DNA of 64,000 nt from Streptomyces sp. NL15-2K (lineage in GTDB: Bacteria; Actinomycetota; Actinomycetes; Streptomycetales; Streptomycetaceae), in assembly GCF_030551255.1 (NCBI RefSeq), contig NZ_CP130630.1:6615501-6679500 (forward strand), in the 5' to 3' direction. Position 1 is the first letter of the stretch, and each line of letters opens with the position of its first letter. Made by a program: the position numbers and the translations under genes. Under the pieces are notes generated by a model, which had not been told where the DNA came from, ran no database searches, and worked only from the letters and a program-made list of their open reading frames with translations. This document shows, piece after piece, positions 1-8,965 of this stretch.

Positions 1-99
1 GTGAAGGAGGTCCCGCTGAAGGGCGCGGAGCCGCAGAAGACGGGCGAGGATTCGGCGGACGGTACGGGGGCGCCGGCGCCGGTGATCGAGGCGGTCTGA
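1..99 (+). CDS. C-terminal tail of an unidentified protein (partial)
   Basis: The first 99 bases are open in frame 1 and end at a TGA. They encode a hydrophilic tail rich in Lys, Glu, Gly and Ala, ending in VIEAV. The start lies outside the window. No domain can be recognised in 32 residues, so no function is assigned. It is reported because codon use is Streptomyces-like and the frame is open from the window edge. It could also be a chance frame. Confidence 0.4.
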   Translation: MKEVPLKGAEPQKTGEDSADGTGAPAPVIEAV

Positions 100-207
100 C
101 CGATCTGTGGGGAGGCCTCCGGCGGGTTTGTGCCGGGGGCCTTCACCTTGGAGGCCCGCCCCGCACTCCGACCCCGCGTTGTCAGTCCCCCATGCCACCA
201 TCGGCCC

Positions 208-636
208 ATGGACAAGATGCGGCAGGTGCGGCTGGCCAAGGACGCCATGGACCGTGACTGGGCCGACCCGGAGCTCGACCTGGACGCGGTGGCCGCGCAC
301 GCGGGCTACTCGCGCTACCACTTCGTCCGGGCCTTCCGGGAGACGTACGGCGAGACGCCCGGCCAGTACCTCACGCACCGCCGTATCGAGCGCGCCGAGG
401 AGATGCTTCGGGGCGCCGATCTGTCGGTCACCGAGATCTGTCATCTGGTCGGCTTCAGCAGCCTCGGCACCTTCTCCGCCCGCTTCAAGGCGCGCACCGG
501 ACTGACCCCGAGCGAGTACCGCGCCAAGCATGTGGGCCGCGGCGCCTCACTCATCCCCGGGTGCTACGCGATGCTGTGGGCCGGCGGCTTCCCCACCGGG
601 AGAACCACCGCGAGAACCGCGACGAGTACCGAATGA
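208..636 (+). CDS. AraC-family transcriptional regulator (short, DNA-binding domain only)
   Basis: About 142 residues, almost all of them the double helix-turn-helix domain of AraC/XylS regulators. The first HTH contains AAHAGYSRYHFVRAFRE and the second contains SVTEICHLVGFSSLGTFSAR, followed by the family-typical GLTPSEYR. There is no N-terminal sensing domain, so this is the short form of the family. The ATG at 208 is chosen over upstream in-frame codons because the domain begins a few residues later; the ribosome-binding site is weak. The stop lies inside an exact 14-bp tandem duplication (621-634 and 635-648), so the C-terminus may have been altered. A VOC-family gene follows on the same strand and is the most likely target, by context only. 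Confidence 0.9.
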   Translation: MDKMRQVRLAKDAMDRDWADPELDLDAVAAHAGYSRYHFVRAFRETYGETPGQYLTHRRIERAEEMLRGADLSVTEICHLVGFSSLGTFSARFKARTGLTPSEYRAKHVGRGASLIPGCYAMLWAGGFPTGRTTARTATSTE

Positions 637-743
637 CGAGTACCGAATCCAGTACCGCAACATTGAAGAAGCACCCCGCCGCCCACCGTGCCTACGGTGA
701 CGAACAGGAACCGACAACCCCGGACGGGAGAGCAGAGCCGTGA
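633..743 (+). CDS. Candidate 36-residue ORF linking the AraC and VOC genes
   Basis: An ATG at 633 overlaps the AraC stop codon as ATGA, and its own TGA overlaps the GTG start of the VOC gene as GTGA. The frame therefore fills the gap exactly with two 4-bp overlaps, the arrangement used for translational coupling in Streptomyces. The peptide is hydrophilic (Thr, Ser, Glu, Pro rich) with no recognisable domain. There is no clear ribosome-binding site of its own, and the first part derives from the 14-bp duplication. It may be a coupling ORF, or chance. Confidence 0.3.
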   Translation: MTSTESSTATLKKHPAAHRAYGDEQEPTTPDGRAEP

Positions 744-1174
744 TCAAGGGCCTGGGCATCACCACCGTATGGACCTTCGACCAGCAGCGGACCAAGGCCT
801 TCTTCACCGAGAAGCTCGACTTCGAGGTGCGCAACGAGGTCGAGATGGGCGACATGCGCTGGGCCACCGTCGGCGCCAAGGAGCAGCCGGACGTGGAGCT
901 GGCGCTGATGAGCCTCGACGGGCCCGGCCTGGACCCCGAGTCGTCCGAGGCGCTGAAGAAGCTGGTGAACAAGGGCGTCATCGGCGCCGGGGCGTTCCGC
1001 ACCGACGACTGCCGCGGTGACTACGCGACCTTCAAGGCACGCGGGGTGGAGTTCATCCAGGAGCCGCAGGAGCGGCCGTACGGCATCGAGGCGATCTTCC
1101 GCGACGACAACGGCAACTGGTACTCACTGACCCAGCGCAGCGAGGAACTCGACTTCTCGAAGGACTTCGGCTGA
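740..1174 (+). CDS. VOC (glyoxalase/bleomycin-resistance fold) family protein
   Basis: 144 residues with the pattern of the vicinal oxygen chelate superfamily: an early TTVWTFDQQRTKAFFTEKLDF segment, where an opening strand is followed by a helix, and a late GIEAIFRDDNGNWYSLTQ segment typical of the final strand pair with a Glu or Asn metal-site position. Members bind metals and act as small dioxygenases, isomerases or ligand-sequestering proteins; substrate cannot be read from sequence. GTG start at 740 with GGGAG nine bases upstream. It sits directly behind the AraC regulator, a common regulator/VOC pairing. Confidence 0.87.
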   Translation: MIKGLGITTVWTFDQQRTKAFFTEKLDFEVRNEVEMGDMRWATVGAKEQPDVELALMSLDGPGLDPESSEALKKLVNKGVIGAGAFRTDDCRGDYATFKARGVEFIQEPQERPYGIEAIFRDDNGNWYSLTQRSEELDFSKDFG

Positions 1175-1189
1175 CGGGTCCCGCGAGAG

Positions 1190-2524
1190 CTACGGCAGCA
1201 TCGGATAGCTCCCCGTGTTCGTCGGCGCGTGCTCCGGCAGCCACAGCACGGCGACCGCGCCCTCCGCGGGTATGTCCTCCGGCGCGCCGGCCGGCCGTAC
1301 GTTGCGGAAAGTCAGCCGGGCGCCCAGCACCCGGGCCTGCCCGGCCGCGATGGTCAGGCCCAGGCCGTGGCCGCGGCCGGCCCGGTCGGTGCTGCCCGTG
1401 CGGAAGCGGCTCGGGCCTTCGGCGAGCAGGTTCTCGGGGAAACCGGGGCCGTGGTCGCGGACCCGGATGACCCGGCCCTCGACGCTGACCTGGATCGGCG
1501 GCTTGCCGTGCCGGGCGGCGTTGGCGAGCAGGTTGAACAGCACGCGCTCCAGTCGGCGCGGGTCGGTCGTGACCTCCGACTCGTGCACCACCCGCACCTC
1601 GATGTCGGGGTCCTTCGCCGCCACCCGTCGGCTGACGAACTCGCCCAGCATGATGTCCTGCAACTCGGCCCGCTCGGAGGCGCCGTCGAGACGGGCCACC
1701 TCCAACACGTCCTCGACCAGCGTGCGCATGGCCTTCGCCCGGTCCAGGACCAGCTCCGTAGGGCGGCCCGGCGGCAGCAGCTCGGCCGCCGTCAACAGCC
1801 CGGTCACCGGGGTGCGCAGCTCGTGCGCGATGTCGGCGGTGACCCGGCGCTCCGCCTCCAGGCGCCGCTGCAACGTGTCCGCCATCGCGTCCACCGCCCG
1901 CGCCAGGTCGTCGGTCTCGTCCCGCACGACCCCGCCGATGGCGTCCCGCACCCGTACGTCCGGCTCGCCCTTGGCGACCCGGTTCGCCGCGGCCGCCGCC
2001 TTGCGCAGCCGGCGCGAGAGCTGGCCGCCGATGAGCACGCCGAGCGCGCTGCCGCCGAGGACGACCGCGATGGAGCCGATCACCAGGGCCTGGTCGAGGT
2101 CGTTGAGGATGTCCGTGCTGCGGTCGGTGAACCCCGTGTGCAGGGACAGTACTTTCCCGCCCTTGACCGGTACGGCGGCCCAGATGTCCGCCACGCCGTT
2201 CGGCCGGTCGGAGACGTAGGTCGCCCGGCGCCCCTGCTCGACCTTCGCGCGCAGTTCCTCCGGCAGCTGAGGGTCGTCGATCTTGATGTTGGGGAAGTTC
2301 GGCCGCTCGGCGAGTTCGTAGTTGCGCTGCGCGATCTGGACGCGCTCGTCGGCGAGGTCGCGCGCGTTGTCCAGCATCGAGACCCGGGCCGCGTTGTGCA
2401 CGACGAGACTGAGCGCGATCGCCACCAGCGCGCCGACCAGGGCGATGGCGGCGCTGAGCTTCCATCTCAGCCCCGTACGCAGGCCCAGACTCTCGGTGGT
2501 CGGGCGTCGAAGATTCCCCCTCAT
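1190..2524 (-). CDS. cseC: Envelope-stress sensor histidine kinase CseC
   Basis: 444 residues. Two transmembrane segments (about 22-43 and 146-168) flank an extracytoplasmic sensor loop of roughly 100 residues. HAMP linker and DHp follow with the phospho-acceptor His near 234 in AHELRTP, then an HATPase_c domain with NLLANAARHG (N box) and DHGPGFP (G1 box). It starts 17 bp after the cseB stop in the minus-strand operon sigE-cseA-cseB-cseC. In S. coelicolor CseC responds to cell-wall damage such as glycopeptide or lysozyme treatment and phosphorylates CseB, which activates the sigE promoter. Identity rests on the operon order plus domain make-up. Confidence 0.93.
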   Translation of the reverse strand: MRGNLRRPTTESLGLRTGLRWKLSAAIALVGALVAIALSLVVHNAARVSMLDNARDLADERVQIAQRNYELAERPNFPNIKIDDPQLPEELRAKVEQGRRATYVSDRPNGVADIWAAVPVKGGKVLSLHTGFTDRSTDILNDLDQALVIGSIAVVLGGSALGVLIGGQLSRRLRKAAAAANRVAKGEPDVRVRDAIGGVVRDETDDLARAVDAMADTLQRRLEAERRVTADIAHELRTPVTGLLTAAELLPPGRPTELVLDRAKAMRTLVEDVLEVARLDGASERAELQDIMLGEFVSRRVAAKDPDIEVRVVHESEVTTDPRRLERVLFNLLANAARHGKPPIQVSVEGRVIRVRDHGPGFPENLLAEGPSRFRTGSTDRAGRGHGLGLTIAAGQARVLGARLTFRNVRPAGAPEDIPAEGAVAVLWLPEHAPTNTGSYPMLP

Positions 2525-2541
2525 ACCTGTGACACTCCTGC

Positions 2542-3249
2542 TCAGGCCTTGAGCTTGTAGCCGAAGCCGCGGACCGTCTCGATCCGGTCCTGGCCGATCT
2601 TGGTACGCAACCGCTGCACATGGACGTCGACCACGCGCGTGTCCCCGCCCCAGCCGTAGTCCCACACGCGCTCCAGCAGCTTGTCCCGCGACAGGACCGT
2701 GCCCGGCGCGGAGGAGAACTCCAGCAGCAGCCGCATCTCGGTCGGCGTCAGCGCCACCGGCTGTCCCGCCCGGCGCACCTCCATACCCTCGGTGTCGATC
2801 TCCAGTTCGCCGAAGGTCAGCAGGCCGCCGCCGGCTCCCGGGGCGCCGGACTCGTCCGTACGGTCGCCGCCGCTCGCGTGTCCGAAGCGGCGCAGCACCG
2901 CGCGGATCCGGGCGACCAGGACCGCGCCGTCGAACGGCTTGGTCACGTAGTCGTCGGCGCCCGCCTCCAGGCCCAGCACGACATCGATCGAGTCGGCGCG
3001 CGCCGACAGCATGATCACCGGCACGGTCGACTCGTCCCGGATCCGCCGGCACAGGCTGACGCCGTCGAGGCCGGGGACCATGACGTCCAGCAGGGCGATG
3101 TCGGGGCGGTTCGCGCGGAACGACTCCAGGCCCGACAGCCCGTCGGGCATGGCGGTGACCGCGAAGCCGTCCCGCTCCAGGGCGAGCTGGGTCGCCTCGC
3201 GGATGACGTCGTCGTCCTCGACGAACAGGACGTGGGTCTGGTCTGCCAT
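2542..3249 (-). CDS. cseB: Response regulator CseB (OmpR family)
   Basis: 235 residues. The receiver domain has the acidic pocket EDDD near residues 11-14, the phospho-acceptor Asp near 55 in ALLDVMVPGLDG and the conserved Lys in VTKPFDG. A winged-helix DNA-binding domain follows, with TPTEMRLLLEF, VWDYGWGGDTRVVDVHV and the terminal GFGYKL. The ATG at 3249 gives a normal receiver start; upstream in-frame codons add a non-conserved leader. It is third in the sigE operon. In S. coelicolor phosphorylated CseB is required for transcription of sigE, closing the signalling circuit. Confidence 0.95.
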   Translation of the reverse strand: MADQTHVLFVEDDDVIREATQLALERDGFAVTAMPDGLSGLESFRANRPDIALLDVMVPGLDGVSLCRRIRDESTVPVIMLSARADSIDVVLGLEAGADDYVTKPFDGAVLVARIRAVLRRFGHASGGDRTDESGAPGAGGGLLTFGELEIDTEGMEVRRAGQPVALTPTEMRLLLEFSSAPGTVLSRDKLLERVWDYGWGGDTRVVDVHVQRLRTKIGQDRIETVRGFGYKLKA

Positions 3250-3371
3250 CCCGCTGCTCTCAGTCCTCGTGTCGTTGCTCGGTGGTCGTTGCTCAATGAG
3301 TGATCGGATCGGGCGGCCCGATCGGTTCACACCGCCGTGAATCGGCGGGTCACCGGCGGGTCACCGGCGGA

Positions 3372-4118
3372 TCAGCTGTCCGGCACCGGCGTGGGATCGC
3401 CCCCGACGGCGTGGCTGTACTCGGTGCGCGTGCTGTACTTCTTGGTGAACCGGTCGGAGGTCCAGAGGTAGGTGCTCACCACCTCGCCGGACGGACTCGA
3501 CACCGGGTCGCCCTTCTCGTACACCTGTTTGGTCACCACGAGGTAGCCGCGGTCGATCTCCGCATAGGCCGGAGGCTCCTCGACCTTGAAGACATTCTGG
3601 TAGGAACCATCCTCCTCGCGATACACGTACGAGCCGATACCGACCGCGTCCCCGCAGGTCAGCACATTGACGACGACGTCGTCGGCGGATCCTCCGGTCA
3701 GGTCCCCGTACGACACGTCGACGGGGTACTGGTCGGCGGCGCACGGTTTCAGCTCGCGCTTGACCTCCGCGGAGACCCGCGGATCGTCCTTGATGATCCG
3801 GACCGCGTCGACGGTGTCGAGGGTCTTACTGGGAGCGGGCGAGGGTGACGCGGCGACGCCCGCGACCGAGTCGGAGCGGGCCGGCCCCTCGTCCCGGGCA
3901 CCGGTGCCGCCGGTGCCGCAGGCGGAGACGAAAAGGGCGAGGGCGGCGAGCACGGCCACCGCCGTGATCACCGCCTGAAAGGTCCCTCGGGCCGGTGTCG
4001 GCCCGGGCCCCGGGGGTTCGCTTCCGTGAGATCCGCCGGATCCGTCGGAGTCCCCACCCGTGCGCCCGGTGCCACCGGCGCGACCGGTACCACCGGCCGC
4101 AGTGCCTAGGCCGCGCAA
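3372..4118 (-). CDS. cseA: CseA lipoprotein, negative modulator of the SigE/Cse system
   Basis: About 248 residues from a TTG start that overlaps the end of sigE by 13 bp, with GAGGAG eight bases upstream. A Gly-rich N-terminal stretch precedes a hydrophobic segment ending in a lipobox-like LFVSAC, with the lipidation Cys near residue 67, so the mature protein is expected outside the membrane. The rest is a soluble domain with two Cys and several Tyr. In S. coelicolor CseA is an extracytoplasmic lipoprotein whose loss raises sigE expression. The start is uncertain: the long N-region before the signal segment is unusual and a later start is possible. Confidence 0.88.
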   Translation of the reverse strand: MRGLGTAAGGTGRAGGTGRTGGDSDGSGGSHGSEPPGPGPTPARGTFQAVITAVAVLAALALFVSACGTGGTGARDEGPARSDSVAGVAASPSPAPSKTLDTVDAVRIIKDDPRVSAEVKRELKPCAADQYPVDVSYGDLTGGSADDVVVNVLTCGDAVGIGSYVYREEDGSYQNVFKVEEPPAYAEIDRGYLVVTKQVYEKGDPVSSPSGEVVSTYLWTSDRFTKKYSTRTEYSHAVGGDPTPVPDS

Positions 4119-4645
4119 CGCTCCCGCTCCTCACGCTCCAGCGCGCGTGCGTCCAGATCGCGGGCCTCCAGCTCCTCGCGGAGCCGGGCGAGCGCCCGGT
4201 GCAGCGTGCTCTTGACCGTTCCGGCCGACATGCCGAGGGCGGCGGCCGTCTCCTCCGTGGACATCTGCTCCCAGTGTCGCAGCACCACGACGCTGCGCTG
4301 CTTGGGAGCCAGCACCGTCATGATGTCCATCAGCAGGGCGCGGTCCGCGTGCTGTTCGGTGGAGTCGTCGACCGAGGCGTCCGGCAACTGCTCGGTCGGC
4401 ACCTCCTCCAGCTTCCGCGCCCGCCACCACTCGGTCCGGGTGTTGATCATCACGCGGCGCAGGTAGGCGTCCGCGAGCCGCTTGTCCGCTATGCCGTCCC
4501 AGCGGCCGTACGTCCGTACCAGCGCCGTCTGCAGCAGGTCCTGCGCGTCGACCGGGTCCGGTACCAGCCGGCGGGCACTGCGCAACAGCGCGTCCTGCCG
4601 GGTGCGGACGTACTCCTCGAACTCGAGCACCTCGCCCTGCGCCAT
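4106..4645 (-). CDS. sigE: ECF sigma factor SigE
   Basis: 179 residues of the short ECF type. Region 2 includes LLRSARRLVPDPVDAQDLLQ and the Trp-rich YLRRVMINTRTEWWRA; region 4 contains QRSVVVLRHWEQMSTEETA and the recognition helix AGTVKSTLHRALARL. ATG at 4645 follows AGGAGG with 8-bp spacing. SigE directs expression of cell-envelope genes, and its own gene heads the operon with cseA, cseB and cseC. The 236-bp gap to mutY should hold the CseB-dependent promoter, but I could not identify -35/-10 boxes with confidence. Confidence 0.95.
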   Translation of the reverse strand: MAQGEVLEFEEYVRTRQDALLRSARRLVPDPVDAQDLLQTALVRTYGRWDGIADKRLADAYLRRVMINTRTEWWRARKLEEVPTEQLPDASVDDSTEQHADRALLMDIMTVLAPKQRSVVVLRHWEQMSTEETAAALGMSAGTVKSTLHRALARLREELEARDLDARALEREERERCAA

Positions 4646-4881
4646 GTCGACCGCCTCCTGCTCCCCGTTGCCGATCGGCCTGTTCGCCGTCGGTCTCTCC
4701 GTCGTCCCGGTCTGCCGGGCACGGGAATGAAGTTACGGAGGCGTTGTCACGGGGCTGTCCGAAGCAGCGCGCGGCTAGCACTCGGCTGTCCGTCGGTTGT
4801 GTAACAGAAGGAGGAAACGGGTAAATGGGCGAACCGAATCACTCCGGTACGGGGTGATTTGGCATGAGGTCGGGTCGGAAG

Positions 4882-5811
4882 CTATGTCAACGGCAGCCGA
4901 TACAAACCACCCGGCAGCGGCTCCACCAGACCGTCCGCGACGAGACCGTCCAGTGCTCGGGCGCGCTGCACCGGCTCGGGCCACACCTGGTCCAGGGTGG
5001 CCTGCGGGACGGGCCGGTGGGCCTCGCGCAGGACGGCGAGCAGTTTGCCGCGTACCTGGCGATCGGTGCCGGCGTAGGTCTGGCCGCGGCGCGGCGGCCC
5101 CTCGTGCTCCGGCTTGCCCGCGAGCCGCCAGGCGCACTGCGCGGCGATCGGACAGCGGTGGCACGTCTCGTTCTTGGCCGTGCACACCAGCGCGCCCAGC
5201 TCCATGGAGGCGGCGGCCCAGCGGGCGGCGGTCCGCTCGTCCTCGGGCAAGAGCGCGCGGGCCAGCTTGCGTTCGGCGGCGGTGGTCGCGTTCGGCGGGT
5301 ACTGCACGCCGGTGACGGCCCGCGCGAAGACCCGGCGGACGTTGGTGTCCAGCACCGCGTGCCGCTGCCCGTACGCGAAGGAGGCGACGGCCGCGGCCGT
5401 GTACTCCCCGATGCCGGGCAGCGCGAGCAGCTGGGCGTGGTCGGTCGGTACGTCGCCGCCGTGCCGTTCCGCTATGGCGAGGGCGGCGCCGTGCAGCCTG
5501 AGGGCGCGGCGCGGATAGCCGAGCCGGCCCCAGGCGCGGACGGCCTCGCCGGGGGCCTCCCGGGCCAGGTCGGCGGGGCGTGGCCAGCGGGCCAGCCAGT
5601 GCTCGTAGACGGGCAGGACGCGATTCACCGGCGTCTGCTGCAACATGAACTCACTGACCATCACCCCCCACGGTCCGGCTTCCGGCCGCCGCCAGGGCAG
5701 GTCACGGGCGTGTTCGTCGAACCAGGAGATGACAGGGGAGTGCAGCGGCTCGCCGGGGGCGTCGCCGAGAGGGCTGTCGATGCTGTACGGGGGCTTCGTG
5801 GGCGCAGTCAT
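4882..5811 (-). CDS. mutY: A/G-specific adenine DNA glycosylase MutY
   Basis: 309 residues of the HhH-GPD base-excision repair superfamily. It shows the catalytic Glu near 54 in SEFMLQQTPV, the helix-hairpin-helix LPGIGEYTAAAV followed by the catalytic Asp near 155 in LDTNVRRV, and a C-terminal 4Fe-4S loop with Cys 210, 217, 220 and 226 in the C-x6-C-x2-C-x5-C spacing. The protein removes adenine paired with 8-oxoguanine. It is shorter than E. coli MutY and lacks a full MutT-like C-terminal domain, which is usual for actinobacterial members. The ATG at 5811 gives the family-typical N-terminus; upstream residues in frame are not conserved. Confidence 0.93.
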   Translation of the reverse strand: MTAPTKPPYSIDSPLGDAPGEPLHSPVISWFDEHARDLPWRRPEAGPWGVMVSEFMLQQTPVNRVLPVYEHWLARWPRPADLAREAPGEAVRAWGRLGYPRRALRLHGAALAIAERHGGDVPTDHAQLLALPGIGEYTAAAVASFAYGQRHAVLDTNVRRVFARAVTGVQYPPNATTAAERKLARALLPEDERTAARWAAASMELGALVCTAKNETCHRCPIAAQCAWRLAGKPEHEGPPRRGQTYAGTDRQVRGKLLAVLREAHRPVPQATLDQVWPEPVQRARALDGLVADGLVEPLPGGLYRLPLT

Positions 5812-5924
5812 GGCCTTCCGATCCTGCCATGCGAGGGCGGGAACTGGGGTGTACCGCCACGGAGCCACACCACCTGACGATCGACAGAGGTGCCACACCC
5901 ACCGCCGCTTGTAACGTCGGGCGG

Positions 5925-7489
5925 ATGGAAGGTCCTCGGTTCTGGAGCGTCTGCCTCCTGTGGGTGGCCCTCGCGCTGCCCGCGCTCACGGCGGACGGCC
6001 TCGGGCTGAACGAGCCGCGCCCCGCGTGGCAGCAGGCGGCCGGGCTGGGCGTGCTCGCCGCGGCGGTCGCGCTCGCCCGACGGGGTCCCCTGGTGGCCTT
6101 CGGGCTGACGGCCGTACTGAGCCTGCTCACCGCCCCCGCCCTGTTCACCGTCTCCTACGGCCCCGCCCTCGGCGTCCTCGCCCTGCTGCTCGGTCTGCGG
6201 GCGATGCGGGTGCGTCCGGCGGCGCTGGTCTTCGTCGCCGTGGGCTGCGCCAGCACCGTGAAGATCGCCCTCGTCGGAGTCGACCCGGCACCGGAATGGG
6301 TGGTGCTGACGGGCACGCTGCTCTTCGGCTGCGTCTTCCCCTGGCTCGGCGGCCGCTACTGGCGGCAGAGCCGTGAGCTGGCGGCGGCGGGCTGGACGCG
6401 GGCCGCCCGCCTGGAGGACGAGCGGCGCGGCGCCGAGGAGCGGGCGCGGCTGCGCGAGCGGCCCGGATCGCCCAGGACATGCACGACTCGCTGGGCCACG
6501 AACTGAGCCTGATCGCCCTGCGCGCGGGCGCTCTCCAGGTGGCCGCCGATCTCCCCGACCAGCACCGCGCCGCGGCGGCCGACCTGCGCGCGGCCGCCGC
6601 CGACGCCACGGACCGGCTGCACCGCATCATCGGCGTCCTGCGGGAGGACGACGAGCCGGTGCCGCTGACGCCGGCGGGCGAGAGCGTGGAACAACTCGTC
6701 GCGCGCGCCGCCGAGTCGGGGCTTCCGGTGCGCTGGGAACCGGCCGGGTCCGGTACGGCCGTACAGGCGGGCGGCGTCGCCGAACGGATCCTGCACCGGG
6801 TGGTGCGCGAGTCCCTGACCAACGCGGCCCGGCACGCGCCGGGCGCACCGGTGACCGTCACGGCGGCGGAGGAGGCGGGCGGCACGACGGTCACGATCAC
6901 CAACGGGCGGGCCACACAGAAGAGTTCCCCGTCCGCCGGCGGCTCCGGACTGCTGGGTCTGCGCGCCGCCGTCACCGAGGCCGGCGGCGACTTCACGGCG
7001 GGGCCGCACGGAGACGGGTTCCGGGTCCACGCCCACGTCCCCGAACAGCCGACGCCGAGGTCACCCCGTACCGCCGTCCCCTCGGCGCCCTTCACGCGCG
7101 CCCGCCGCCGTGTGGTCGTCACCATCGCGGCCGCCGCCTGCGCGGGCGTCGTCCTGGTCGGCGGGGCCTTCGGCTGGTACGCGTACACGGAGACGCACTC
7201 GGTCCTTCAGCCCGCCGCGTACGCGAAGCTGCCCCTGGGCGCCACGGCCGACGAGATCGCACCCGTGCTCCCGGACCGCACCGTCCGCGACACCCCCGTC
7301 GAACGGGCACCGGCACAACCCAGCGGCACCGACTGCCGCTACTACCGGGCGAGCGGCGAACTCTTCGTCTCCGTCGAACACTTCAGACTGTGTTTCGACA
7401 CCGAGGGGCGGCTCGTCGCCAAGGATGTGATCCCCAGGGTCGGGCTGTCCGGCGAGGGACGCGAAGAGTATGAGGAGTTCGCACGGTGA
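5925..7489 (+). pseudogene. Two-component sensor histidine kinase, broken by a one-base frameshift near 6460
   Basis: The N-terminal part (from ATG 5925) encodes several transmembrane segments and ends in an Arg/Glu-rich helix. The frame is lost around 6458-6463, where GAGCGGCCCGG appears and GAGCGGGCCCGG would restore the reading. The C-terminal part continues in another frame with AQDMHDSLGHELSLIALRAG, the HisKA_3 phospho-acceptor motif, then an HATPase domain with ESLTNAARHAPG and GSGLLGLRAAV. After the kinase comes an unusual extra transmembrane segment and a domain resembling the BamE/SmpA fold (KLPLGATADEIAPVLPD, later LCFDTEGRLVAKD). The end overlaps the response-regulator GTG by GTGA. 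The break is either a true mutation or a one-base sequencing or assembly error in a G-run. Confidence 0.85.
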
Positions 7490-8145
7490 TCCGGGTACTG
7501 CTGGCCGACGACGAGGCGATGGTCCGCGCGGGAGTGCGCGCCATCCTGGGGAGCAGCGGCGAGACGGAGGTCGTCGCCGAGGCGGGCGACGGGCGCGAGG
7601 CGGTCGACCTGGCGCGGGCCCACCGCCCGGACGTGGCCCTGCTCGACATCCGTATGCCGGGCCTGGACGGGCTGGCCGCGGCGGAGGAGATCGTACGGGC
7701 GGTTCCCGGCACGGCGGTCGCGATGCTCACCACCTTCTCCGAACAGGCGTACGTGGCCCGGGCGCTCGGCGGCGGCGCCACCGGCTTCCTGCTCAAGTCA
7801 GGGGACCCGTACGAGCTGATCGCGGGGGTACGGGCGGTCGCGGGCGGCGGCGCCTTCCTGTCCCCGAAGGTCGCCCGGTACGTCATCGAGGGCCTCGGCG
7901 GCAGCGACGGCCGCCTGGGACGCGAAGCCGCCGCACGCGCGCGTGTGCAGGAGCTCAGCCCGCGTGAGCGGGAGGTCCTGGGCCTCGTCGGTGCCGGACT
8001 GTCCAACCCGGAGATCGCCGCCCGGCTGCACCTGGTCGAGGGCACGGTGAAGGCGTACGTGAGCGCGGTCCTCGACCGGCTGGGGGTGCGCAACCGGGTG
8101 CAGGCGGCGATCGTGGCGTACGAGGCGGGGTTGGTGGAATTGTGA
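7486..8145 (+). CDS. LuxR/NarL-family response regulator
   Basis: 219 residues. The receiver domain carries DDE at 8-10 and the phospho-acceptor Asp near 54 in ALLDIRMPGLDG, with LLKSGDPYEL at the conserved Lys. The C-terminal LuxR-type HTH contains LSPREREVLGLVGAGLSNPEIAARL and GTVKAYVSAVLDRLGVRNR. It starts at a GTG overlapping the last codon of the kinase gene, so the two form a coupled pair. If the kinase frameshift is real, this regulator has lost its cognate kinase unless another supplies phosphate. Target genes are unknown. Confidence 0.93.
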   Translation: MIRVLLADDEAMVRAGVRAILGSSGETEVVAEAGDGREAVDLARAHRPDVALLDIRMPGLDGLAAAEEIVRAVPGTAVAMLTTFSEQAYVARALGGGATGFLLKSGDPYELIAGVRAVAGGGAFLSPKVARYVIEGLGGSDGRLGREAAARARVQELSPREREVLGLVGAGLSNPEIAARLHLVEGTVKAYVSAVLDRLGVRNRVQAAIVAYEAGLVEL

Positions 8146-8148
8146 GGC

Positions 8149-8790
8149 TCAGCCGCGCCGGTGCGTGGCGTACGACGGAACGGGCGCCGGACCCGGGCCC
8201 GTCAACCACCGTGCGGCGGGCGCCGACGAGGCCCGCATCGCCTCGGCCACCCGGGTCGCCGGGCCGGTGCACAGGCGTATGACGGCGAAGGCGACGACCG
8301 CTCCCAGGGCGAGCCCCGCGGCCACGTCGTGCGGATAGTGCACGCCGACGAAGACCCGGGAGAAGGCCATGAGCAGGGCCAGCGGGGCCGTCAGCCGGAT
8401 GACCGCGCGGCGGACCAGGGCCAGGGCGACGGCCGCGGCGCCGGCGATCGTGGCGTGGTTGCTGGGGAAGGACCAGTCGCCGGACGGCGGGCAGGCGGCG
8501 ATCGAGGGGGCCGCTCCGGCGACCGCCCGGCACGGACGCTCCTCCGTGAAACCGGACTTGAGCAGCTCACTGCACACATACGCCACGGCCGTGGCCAGAG
8601 GTGCAAGGGCCGCGATCGCGAATACGCGGGTGGTTTCGCGCCGGGCCCGCCACCAGGCCGCCGCGCACAGCACGGCGAAGAGCAGGATTCCGGCCTCCGT
8701 CCATGTCTCGACGGTGTGTTGTACCCACGTAGGGGTGTCGTGGGCGGCGTCGGTGATGTCGCGGTAGAGCTCGGTGTCCTCGAAGTCCAT
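8149..8790 (-). CDS. PAP2-superfamily integral membrane phosphatase
   Basis: 213 residues with several hydrophobic segments and all three phosphatase motifs of the PAP2/lipid phosphate phosphatase family: KSGFTEERP (K-x6-RP), PSNHA (the PSGH variant) and SRVFVGVHYPHD (SR-x5-H-x3-D). Such proteins dephosphorylate lipid phosphates or undecaprenyl pyrophosphate at the outer face of the membrane; the substrate here cannot be told. ATG at 8790 begins the family-like N-terminus. It is convergent with the response regulator (3 bp apart) and divergent from the next gene. Confidence 0.9.
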   Translation of the reverse strand: MDFEDTELYRDITDAAHDTPTWVQHTVETWTEAGILLFAVLCAAAWWRARRETTRVFAIAALAPLATAVAYVCSELLKSGFTEERPCRAVAGAAPSIAACPPSGDWSFPSNHATIAGAAAVALALVRRAVIRLTAPLALLMAFSRVFVGVHYPHDVAAGLALGAVVAFAVIRLCTGPATRVAEAMRASSAPAARWLTGPGPAPVPSYATHRRG

Positions 8791-8965
8791 GGTTACGGAC
8801 CGTAGGCGGCAGACCGATCCTGTCACAGCTTGCGATCGTCGTGTGCTTCCCCTGACGAAAGACAGGGGTGGGACCGCTGGTTCCGGAATGATGATCCGGA
8901 AAACTTGTCGTCGCGGGCGGCGGGTGGGGCCAGCGAAGTGGCCGATCTCTCGTACAGTTTGCGCC

